From the NCBI GenBank assembly GCA_944470555.2, contig OX104127.1, positions 112,372,741 to 112,436,740 of the forward strand: a DNA stretch of 64,000 bases, given 5' to 3'. Shown here one piece after another: positions 36,021 through 45,178 of this stretch (the first letter of the stretch is position 1; every line of letters starts with the position of its first letter). Below the pieces are notes generated by a model that had not been told where the DNA came from, searched no databases, and saw nothing but the letters and a program-made list of their open reading frames with translations. This stretch comes from Heterobilharzia americana. Taxonomy: Eukaryota; Platyhelminthes; Trematoda; Strigeidida; Schistosomatidae. A program made the translations under genes and the position numbers.

Positions 36021-38439
36021 ACCACATCAAGTTAGCTGCTATCGGTCGAGAATGAAGGGCTTTGATTGGCGTTACATATTTTCTCGGTACTCCTTTCATA
36101 GTCAGATACTGCTACAACACCTCACGGTTGACTGAGTCAAATGCCATCTTCGGGTCAACAAATTTGACATGTATCGGCCACCGGTAAATATTTTGTGTTC
36201 CACAACCTGTCAGAGGGTGAAGACATTGTCGATGTACTGATATGAGCTGTGGCAACTCGGGCCGTCACGCTGTAATGCCTGATCCTATGTTGATTTGGAT
36301 GGATGGATGGACATAGTGGATGCACCCTCGACCAGGTCGGAAACCAGCCTGGTTTCCATAACTTTGCCTTTCTCGAGCTCCAGTTAGGCGTTGCATAACT
36401 ATGGGACCTAGGATCTCGGACACAATATTAGTCAAACTAATTCCCCTATAGCTGTCACATGAATTCTCACTTTTCTTATACACTGGGATGACCAAGGAAT
36501 TACACCAAACTGACCGCACCACCTCTGATCCCCATACACCACCTAGTACCTCCGTCACCTTAATTAGTAATTTCTTGCCTCCATTCATGAAAACTTCAGG
36601 TGGCAAACTGTCAGCTTCTTCTGTTTTGCATCGTTTAAGGTTTGATACAGCTTTCTCAACTTCAAGGAGAGTTGGAGGACTGACATCTGCATCCCATTTA
36701 GGTTCAGGCTCGATGTTAGGTGTTTCTGAGGGATCAGATCAACTGTGCTTCGAAGTGCTTTGCCAAACGTTCTGGCTGCCTGTTCTAAGTGGTTATCAAC
36801 GTCCCATCCGTTTTTTATGGTTTCACCAACCATCATATTCTTCTGGCCGGTGTCCTTAATAGACCTGAATAATTGGCGGGTGCTATCTAAAGCTGATGCC
36901 TTCTCCATTTCTCTTGCTCTCGCCGCTCACGATTGATACGAAGACTCCTCGTCAGTTTGTTTGAGTTGCTTACGCTCGTAGTCACAGCCAGTTGGACTTG
37001 GTCTTCTTGCATCAATCAGTTCGGTTGACGTTGCGGAAAGCTAATGACGTTTGCTAACCTTCTGATGTAGTTTTCCAACCCTCGTTACCACTGTTTCTAC
37101 AGTAGACTTAATATCACGCCAGTTTTCCTCAGAATGAGCATTGCTGTCATGTTTAGATAAATGCTTAGCTGTTTCCCTAAATACTTACTTCACCTTCACA
37201 TCTTCCAATCCAGTATGCTTATTGTTGACTGCCGTCTGTTTTCTCCAACTGGTAAGGTGCAGACACAATGTACTCGTACTAATGGGTAATCGGAGTCCAT
37301 AAGAGTACCCTAGAAAGAGCGCTAGTCCTTCACCCGTCCTTTCCAACGATGGCCCACAGCAACATTTTCTGTGTCCATCGATGGTTTTATGTCAGCGGAT
37401 GCTGTGAGACAGCGTTTCTCCTTATGCCTAAAGTTAGTGGTGGTCAGAAACAAACGCTTGTCAGAATGAAATTCCAAGAGACGATCACTGTTATCTGTTC
37501 GTTGACACGGGATTCGTAGATATCTTCAAAATGCCTTTCCGATTAGCTCATCTTTCCTGCTGGAGCGTTAAGGTGGCCTGCTATTACAACTACCTCTAAA
37601 AAATTTTCTCCATGTGTCCAAATTGACAGTTTTTGATAGAATTGATGCTCTGCATCATTTGACTGCAGTTGGTCGGCGCGTAGGCGATGAAAAATAGATG
37701 GGCGAGTCTCACAACCCTTCCTAGTTCTTACAAACCCATTCAGTCGGATAGCACATAGATGAATGGTGACTATTACTCGGTCGAGCAGTACGGTTTCTTC
37801 TCTACAGCTTAGTGTTGTGCCAACACTACCGAATCCACAAGAGCTAGCCATTGAGTCTGCGGATACTCATAAGGTGAGTTCTGAAGATTTCCTGCATTGG
37901 TCAAGTTAACAACCACACTAAAGTCCTTTTATACGTGTCTGAGAAACTCAGCACACCAACTTGGCTCGAGATTTCAAAGTTCTTGCGAGCAGTGCCTACT
38001 GTCCAATTCGGCATAGGATTCGAACGTTTAAATCTCCAATGTAGGACTTACAGCGGGGTCTTAGGAGACTAGGAATGATTGTTTTGGTAGAATTGGTTGT
38101 TTTTAATGGTCGCAGGGTGTGTAAGGTTAAAAGGGTTTAATAATTAGTAGCACTAAGTGAAGTCAGTGGGGCAGATAGAGGTAAGGAGGGTATGTTATGT
38201 TCGATTTTTCAGTTGTGTATCCTACTGGATGTGTGCGAGTGGTTTGCACTTTCCGTCTACCCATGCCGTGTAAGGCTAGTGTGTAAACGCAGAGGCCAAA
38301 GGATATCTATTCGAGGTTTCTCACATTTCCTTATAAGAAGTTTAAGATCTTTGTTTGCTTTTCTCGAACCTGACTACGTACCCATACGGCTGGTACTAGT
38401 ATGGTGCGGGGTAGAGGGCAGTGCAATGCTTGTGGTCGA
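36021..38439 (-). mobile_element. Second decayed family B RTE-like element
   Basis: The endonuclease piece is at 37851-37543 (VIVTIHLCAIRLNGFVRT, VVVIAGHLNAPAG). The RT onset is at 36606-36265, with PPEVFMNGGKKLL, NSLVIPVYKKSENSCDSYRG, ISLTNIVSEI and NQAGFRPGRGC, matching the RTE motifs for fingers and palm entry. The catalytic palm beyond about 36250 is lost. The region 36600-36910 carries the EN-RT linker (KASALDSTRQLFRSIKDTG). The frame is broken several times. Confidence 0.7.
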
Positions 38440-38710
38440 CTTTTCGTCCCCCTCCCATTAGGGAGGCGGCATCAGTGTGACACTGCTGATCACCCCACTG
38501 TTGTAACGCCTCTTTCCGATCGGCACTACGACTTAGCCCTCGTACCTCATCGTAGCATTGCAACTTACAGCATAAATGTAACTACTTTGCATCTTACCAC
38601 TATCGAACATACCTTTTTGGCATGTTAGAATCTCGAGAGAACAAGCGTTCCAGCCAGTGTAGCTCGTTGGGTCATTGTGATATCCATGCCCAACCACCAC
38701 TTCATGGTAG
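38440..38710 (-). repeat. Family B RTE 5'-leader repeat, copy 2
   Basis: Partner of 35750-36020, same orientation, diverged but colinear. Confidence 0.6.
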
Positions 38711-40245
38711 CAGCTATCCCAGTTACTCACACCATGATAGTTGATGCCTTCTTGATGTATCTGAAATAGAAAGTAAATTAGTTTTGCATGATCATGGCGC
38801 ATTGTTTGCTTCACGTTGGTCAAAATGGCTACTTAAACATGTTTGTTGAGATGGATTGCTACTTATTTTATTGCCAGCGAAGAGGAGCTGTGGGGCAAGC
38901 AGTGTACTTAATTCTCAGGACCGACGTTATGTATCCGTTGTTCTGCCAAGCGAGAAAATCGCACAGTGGGAATTCTGGTTAATTAAAGGAAGCTGCTTAT
39001 CACCGTCACTCCTATTCTAACAGTGGTGTAATTTTGTCTCCAAACCTCTTCCATGGTTCGTCACTATGATTACGACTGTACAGCTTTTGCACATAGTTTC
39101 TCAAAAAGAAGTTTTCTTTACTAAATTGCCTTTTGTTAATTGCTCTTCCATGGTGTTTCTTATTTAGATTATAACAGTAATTAACTTGACCCTACATACA
39201 TTTCAACAGAACATGGCATCATGGGGCTTTGAAGACCAATAGTTCTAGTCAGTATTGCTCGTTAACGTCGGTGTAGCAACTGTGACACATCTGATAAGGA
39301 AACTTAAACGGAAGGTATTCCTTTGTCTTAGAAAGCATGAGGGTATTTTGCAGCAGTCTACTCTATTTATCTCTATGTTTAGTGGAAGTTGACTTGAGTA
39401 ATGATCAAGAAATAATTTCGCTCAGCAAGTTTTTGCAGATTCATAAATAGGGCAACGGGGCTGCATCTATTGTAAGTGGGCTTTTGATACAACCTGGTCA
39501 CCTGAGTCTCGGTTGATGAAGCGGAGTTTTAATCCTACCCACCGGTTGAAATCTCACCCCAGCGCCAATGTACCACAACTCTATGAACGATGCAAAGGGT
39601 TATGAGTACTCAATCACAGGTTCATTCAAAGCGTTACTTATAGCTGATGGAATCACCCGGTGAACATTGTAAAAATCAATAAAGGGCAAGCCCGTCAACA
39701 AAACTACGGCTCGTCCTAACTGAATTGTCTAGCACAGAAAAGACTTGTTACTTTTACGTCGATTTACTTCCATGGTTTTCAGTGCTAGCTGTAATAGTGT
39801 TTCGTTGGAAGATACTATCTACCATAAAGTATCTGACTTTTCAAACGATGTAGTTAGGTTTTGACCAGGATCTTGTAAATGCTATGAATCAACAGTCGAA
39901 GGCTCTAGGTGATGCAGTTACGAAGTCTTGACTACCTTGTCATTTTCCCCGTAACTTCCCCATACCCGTTCAATTTACCATAAAATTTCGTAATTTTCGA
40001 TAGCGTAGTATGTAGTTACTCAGAACAAAACTCGCTTGTGCCAGGTTCTACGTTTTGTCTGTTTACCCGATTCTTTTTCTGCCCTCTACCACTGGATGAA
40101 ACAATTGAGAATACACAACTAATCCAGCCTTCGAATATAATCTTTTTCTACCGAAACCGCATTTTTTTAAGTCTTAGAAAACCCTGAAATATGTCCTAGA
40201 AATGAAAAGATTACAGGATTTGAAACATATCTTTGTACGGTAGGA
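38711..40245. other. Unassigned sequence
   Basis: Frames up to 96 codons at the left end overlap the RTE leader. The rest is AT-rich with no recognised coding or RNA signal. Confidence 0.3.
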
Positions 40246-40774
40246 TCACCGTGTGAGTAATATCGAGGTCAGGCAAAGGGTACTAGGCAAGGAAGGGAAG
40301 GTGGTCGATGAAGTTGTGGACTTCCGTTGACTGCAGTAGCTTAGATATGTGTTGCGCATGCCTGGCCACCAGCTGCCTTAGTGTGCGATGCTAGAAAAAT
40401 TTAGATTAGGTTGGAAGAAAACTAAGGGTGACCAGATCAAGACGTGGGACAAATACATGAAGTCACTCACTGGTGGTATTAGTTATGAAAAGATGTAGAC
40501 TACCTGAGTGCAGTCCCCATAACCCTAGGATTAAATAGTTGGAAACCTTTGGTGATATGGTTGAAAATCGGTTGCAGTGATGCAGATATATTCACTCTTT
40601 GACGTCTTCCAAAGCTTGAATATTTTCACTAACTTTCGTTTTCAAATTCTAACTCCTCCCATACACACTTTTGTCTGCTTTGATGAGTTTCTCTATCCAC
40701 TTGTTCTCCGCATGCTACTGTGAAGTGTGGTGACTTGAACCAATGCACTTCTTTGTGAGGTTCTATGTTGATTT
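40246..40774 (+). mobile_element. RTE-like 3' fragment, inverted copy of 31444-31972
   Basis: Starting at about 40246 the plus strand carries the RTE tail block (TGAGTAATATCGAGGTCAGG, then AAGGGAAGGTGGTCGATGA) that is the reverse complement of 31.95 kb. Similarity ends at about 40774 in a T-rich stretch. Only the last roughly 530 bp of the element is present. Confidence 0.75.
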
Positions 40775-41284
40775 TTTTAAATGTATGTCAAAAATATATG
40801 ATACACTGAATGTATTCTTCATATGACTAAATTTTGATTTGATAAATGTTTTTCGGTCACCTATGATACCTATTGTATGAAAGCTTAGAATGATAATGAT
40901 GAAGTAGAGTTAGTACTGACATAAAGCAGAGCTGTTTCTAATTCGGAAGGTGAGTCATTCTGTTGAAGCAGTCGAATGCTGTCAGTAGAGATTTGGATTC
41001 ACTGCATTGAAAACTATGGTTTATTAGGTTACGTAATCTAATTTCGAGCAGCCGATATTGAGTTTGAGACATATTAACCACTAAAGTTAGGGCAGCTAAG
41101 TAATATCAGCTATAGCCCATCTTTTGTATTTTTTCGAATTATAACGTAGAAGCTGGGTATTAACCCGTGTACGATGCTATTAGTTGACTGACTGTTTTCA
41201 AAACAACTTTTTGTTATCCACTGATCTTTTACTGAATTAACGTTTCATTTGTTTGATGTCATTTACGTATTTTCATATTTCCAG
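40775..41284. promoter_or_regulatory. 5' flank or intron upstream of the zinc-finger gene
   Basis: AT-rich, no coding frame. It ends in TTTTCATATTTCCAG (to 41284), a good splice acceptor nine bases before the start ATG. The first coding exon is therefore probably preceded by a 5' UTR exon or a trans-spliced leader. No core promoter motif was recognised. Confidence 0.35.
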
Positions 41285-41293
41285 ACTTTTAAA

Positions 41294-41345
41294 ATGAATG
41301 AGCCAACAGGTGCTGGACCAACTTTCGCTGACGCCTGTGATGATG
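41294..41345 (+). CDS. Zinc-finger gene, first coding exon
   Basis: ATG at 41294; 17 codons plus 1 nt ([17 protein letters not shown]), donor G/GTAAAG. Reading through the following 32-bp intron would shift out of the finger frame; removing it joins D-D-G to the first finger. Confidence 0.7.
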
Positions 41346-44300
41346 GTAAAGCAAGCTTTTCAATGTACCACTTTCAGGTGAACTTATCAGCATTTGTTGT
41401 CTTTGTGGAAAAACGTTTAGTAGTCAAAGTCTCTTACACAAACACTTTGAATTAATGCATGAAGGTATTGTCAACAAAATTCTCAACAACTCGGGTTAGG
41501 TACAGAGATAGACACTGAACAGTATGATCTAAGTGGGTTCGCTGCTATGGGAAATGAACAAGGTCGCAAAAGTAATGGAGAGGAAGATGCAAGTAAGATT
41601 ATGATTCCTACACGTCAAGTTTAGATTTCTAATAACGTATGCGTACTTCGAATACTTCTAGATATATGTATCAATTATTATCGTGTTTCTTTCGCTCTAT
41701 GACTTCAAAGTTTTCCTATTTCTGCATAAATTTGGTGATAAAGAAATGAGAAGAACGCCATTGTCCATCTAATCAGTGATATGTTTTTGAAATATCCACT
41801 TAGTCCTCGAACAAAACCACTGCAACTTCAAGTCAGCTTTTGATTAGATGTAGGACATAACTTAACCGTAGTAGTAAATTTGACATTCGATGGAAGCTAT
41901 TCACTTCACAACCACTGTAATGTAGCATAGACTTGTATTTGCTGCGACCTGTGTATTTATTTGTTCTTTCTTTGACCCCAGACAAATGGACAACAGAGAA
42001 AAATAAAAGTTTATTTGGTAGAATAGCAGCATAACGTACCGGTTTTACTACTGTATGCACGTTTATTATGCGCACAAGGTTTCACTTAATAACACTTCTG
42101 ACTACTTTAAGTTCATGTTAACTGTGCATTAAGAGGAAATAAGTTTTTGAAGATGTTTCAACACTATGGAATATCACAAACCTTTGTCAACCTCATTCAA
42201 CAACTATATGAAGACGCCACATGCCAGCCAAGTAATTCACAATGGGAAGCTCAGTGATGCGTTTAAATCGAAGACAGGAGAAAGACAATGTGGCTGTTTA
42301 CCATCACCGATGATCTTCCTGATTGTGGTGGACTGGACTGGATCATGCAGCAAACAATGAGGAGCGAGAAGAGGGGGATACTCTGGACCTGGGAAAAGAG
42401 CCTAGAAGATCTGGATTTCACCGTCGATGATGACTTATATCTACTGTCTTGTTGCACAAACTTGAAGATCTATAGGCAAAAACTAACAAGTTAACGGAAA
42501 AGGCAGGACAGCGAGGACGGGACTTCAAGTGAACATAGAGAAGATAGAGGTGATGATGATACCCAACCAACGCCACCACCAACTACAACAAGGTCCAATC
42601 ACCATCAATAGGAGGAACGTAAAGGAAGTAGCCTCTTTCACCTACCTAGGCAGGCAGCATCGTTTCAACTACAGGTGGCGTGTTGGCGGCATAGACGAGG
42701 ACATCAAAGCAGCCAGGATCGGAAAGACAGCAAGACAGGTGTTCATTAACCTGAAACCAGTGTGGAGATCTTCCGCACTCAGCACGAATATCGAGATCCG
42801 GATTTTCAACACTAATGCCAGTCAAGTCAGTGCTTCTATGTGATGGTTCAGAGACTTGGCGCGTTACGAAAGGGATTTCCAACAAACTGCAGACATCCAT
42901 CAACAACTGCCTACGCTCGTTACTGAAGGTCAGATGGCCAGAATAATAAGAATAAGCAACAAGGAAATCGCTCTGGGAACGAACCAACCAAGAAGCTATC
43001 GCTGAACAAATATGCAAAAGAAGGTGGAGATGGATTGGGCATGCACTGAGAAGACCGATTGGGGACATTATGCGTCAGGCCAGGCCGTCGAGTGGAACCC
43101 AGATGGGAAACGGCGAGTTGGGCGTCCGAGGCGAGGTGAGGGTGACATAGAGGAGATGGTGTGAGGAAGAAATGAGAGCTTGTGGGCAGTTGTGAAGCCA
43201 GGTTGGAAAGATTGCAGAGAAGAGAGTGGAATGGAGACGTGCTACTGAAGCCCTATGTTCCACTAGGAACTCAAGGGACAAATAATAACATAATATAATA
43301 ATAAGTTTCTGAAGAACATCAGGTCATGTATTATGGTTAGCATATTCTGTCATAACCACTTGGATGACTTGTTTATAAGTGAATGCATGATAATGAAGTC
43401 CTTTTTCGTTGAACTCATTGGAACCTTGTCGCAATCACAAAACCGCGAAGTCATATTCAGATACACATATCAACCTATCAGGATATTTTCTGCAGGTGCA
43501 TTTGATGAAAAATAACTTCTAGTTGCACTATGAGTCTCAGTTTTCAACTTCGCTTCACTTACCGTGATTTATTTAGTGTTAAAACACTCATGCAATAGAT
43601 GTGGCTCATGGCCTCAAACCTGAACATGCTGAGGTAGTTTTGTCTTTAGTAATTTGCTTGGTTGTAGCTGGTACAGGAATCCAGAACGCGCGTTTCATCC
43701 TATTTGGGATTCGTCAGCTGGATGCACATGCACCCCAATAAGTGGTTTTGTTCCCATTGAGACTCAAACCTCGTACCTATCGCTTCAAACGCCAAGGCGT
43801 TATCCACTAGGCCACGGAGGCACGAAAGTCACCTTTTGTACAGCGGCTGTCAGTTATTACCATTTATTAATACGCTTGTTTTACTAGATCGAATTGTTCG
43901 ACATCTATTGGCATATGGGCTCCTATGTGGATGCCTCGATATTACCTGAATGTTAATTAAGGTAAGTCACTTGCTATTTCATTAAATAGTAATAGCTAAC
44001 AGCCGTTGTACAAGAGGTGACTTTCGTGCCTCTGTGGCCTAATGGATAACACCTTGGCGTTTGAAGCGATGGGTACGAGTCTCAGTGGGAACAACGTCAC
44101 TCACTGGGGTGCATGTATATCCAGCTGACGAATCCCAAATAGGATGAAACGTGCGTCCTGGGTTCCTCTGCTAGCCGCAACTAAATAAATTACCATAATT
44201 AACATCCAGGCAGTATCAAAGCATCCGCATAGGAGCCCATATGTCAATAGATGTCGAACAGTGCAATGCAGTAAAACAACGGAGAATTACAAGTATATCA

Positions 44301-45178
44301 ATAAATAGTAATGGTTTTGTTTGAGTTTATTAGTTCAAATACGTTACTTATCATAGACCGTTTATTAGTAGAGTACATAAATCTGCGACCGACTTTAATC
44401 ATTTTCTAAATGTTTTTGTTTAATTTTAATATTTAAGTCATTCTGTTGTTGATAGATTTCCGAGTCTTGAATTGCGCGTTCTGCAACAAGGTGTTTACTA
44501 AACACTGTAATTTGAACACACATATCAAAGCAGTACATAAAGGTAAGCTTATTTTATTGTTATCAGTGTATTCTTTTCATGATAACCAATTCTGTCTTCA
44601 CCTATTGTTTCTCCGTCAACTTTCGATCATACGCTTATCTTCAATTTTCAGGTGTAAAGCCTTTCGAATGCACCTACTGTTATAAAGGTTTCACCAGAAA
44701 CTCGGATCTCCATAAACACATTGACGCTGTTCACAAAGGTTAGCTAATGTTCTTTTTCCGAATCCGATTATCTTTCTTTACAAAGGTCTCAAACCATTTG
44801 GATGTGAAGTGTGCCAGCGAAACTTCTCTCAGAAATCAAGTCTAAAGCGACACATCGAAGCTATCCATGAAGGTGAGTTAAATATAAAGGTTTTTAGAAT
44901 GTTCATGATTTAAATGTTTTGGAGTTTCCAACCTATTAATCTGTTAACAGATGATGTATGACTTTTGACTGTAAAGATTTTTCTTTTCAGCTGCACTATA
45001 TTTTGGGGTGTATGTATAACGGATTTACTGCCACCAAACATATTTAGGTGTTAAACCCCATGGCTTTATTGATATTGCGTCGCCAAGTGGTTATTATCTT
45101 CTGAAAAACTTCTTTCTTCCCTTTTTAGGTATGAACTTTGATGATGTCACATCCCCAAATAGAAAAACCTTTAAATAA
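41294..45178 (+). CDS. C2H2 zinc-finger protein, one finger per 87-nt exon (gene span)
   Basis: Exons: 41294-41345, 41378-41464, 41500-41592, 44456-44542, 44652-44738, 44786-44872 and 45048-45178. They sum to 624 nt (207 aa plus TAA at 45176-45178), and every internal junction is phase 1. The product has four classical fingers, C-x2-C-x12-H-x4-H, with linkers such as HKGVKPFEC and HKGLKPFGC, so it is probably a nuclear DNA-binding protein. Introns are 32, 35, 2863, 109, 47 and 175 bp, all GT-AG. Four finger exons are exactly 87 nt, which points to origin by exon duplication. The fifth repeat unit, at 45048, has lost its Cys and His residues. The 2.9-kb intron holds an RTE copy and two SINEs. 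An extra exon in that intron cannot be excluded. The gene is convergent with the kinesin gene. The gene model is inference; fingers and phases are seen directly. Confidence 0.8.
41378..41464 (+). CDS. Zinc-finger gene, finger 1 exon (87 nt)
   Basis: Acceptor ACTTTCAG at 41377. It encodes [22 protein letters not shown], a C-x2-C-x12-H-x4-H finger, and ends in H-E plus 1 nt with donor GTATTG. Confidence 0.85.
41500..41592 (+). CDS. Zinc-finger gene, acidic linker exon (93 nt)
   Basis: After a 35-bp intron (acceptor GGGTTAG). It encodes [14 protein letters not shown] and a charged tail [13 protein letters not shown], both ends phase 1, donor A/GTAAGA. The exon has no finger and separates finger 1 from the tandem fingers. 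Confidence 0.65.
42150..43290 (+). mobile_element. RTE-like fragment (family A) in the zinc-finger intron
   Basis: Plus strand, RT palm to 3' end: damaged [12 protein letters not shown] block, [15 protein letters not shown] (damaged FADD), then [26 protein letters not shown] and the tail to 43285. From about 42165 to 43285 it is the inverted, near-identical partner of 57451-58571 (coordinates sum to 100736), sharing frameshifts. Confidence 0.85.
43640..43840 (-). repeat. tRNA-headed SINE, left copy of an inverted pair
   Basis: On the minus strand the tRNA-like head has an A box TGGCCTAGTGG and a B box GGTACGAGGTTTG in RNA polymerase III promoter order, followed by a conserved body (GACGAATCCCAAATAGGATG). 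Inverted partner of 44015-44195. Confidence 0.65.
44015..44195 (+). repeat. tRNA-headed SINE, right copy of an inverted pair
   Basis: A box TGGCCTAATGG near 44036, B box GGTACGAGTCTC near 44070, then the same body as the left copy. Flanking blocks at 43895-43970 and 44200-44255 are also inverted repeats of each other. Confidence 0.65.
44456..44542 (+). CDS. Zinc-finger gene, finger 2 exon (87 nt)
   Basis: Acceptor TTGATAG at 44455. The finger is CAFCNKVF...[10 protein letters not shown]-x2-C-x12-H-x4-H. It ends H-K plus 1 nt, donor GTAAGC. Confidence 0.88.
44652..44738 (+). CDS. Zinc-finger gene, finger 3 exon (87 nt)
   Basis: Acceptor CAATTTTCAG at 44651. Linker GVKPFE then finger CTYCYKGF...LHKHIDAVH; donor GTTAGC after H-K plus 1 nt. 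Confidence 0.9.
44786..44872 (+). CDS. Zinc-finger gene, finger 4 exon (87 nt)
   Basis: After a 47-bp intron. Linker GLKPFG then finger CEVCQRNF...LKRHIEAIH; donor GTGAGT after H-E plus 1 nt. Confidence 0.9.
45048..45178 (+). CDS. Zinc-finger gene, terminal exon with an eroded finger
   Basis: The acceptor CATATTTAG ends at 45047. The exon opens with GVKPHGF, the expected finger linker, but the following residues lack all four zinc ligands. An internal ...TTTTTAG/GTATGA at 45128 could act as acceptor or donor, so 45048-45128 (81 nt, in phase) may be skipped or trimmed in some transcripts. All versions end with [15 protein letters not shown] and TAA at 45176. Confidence 0.6.
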
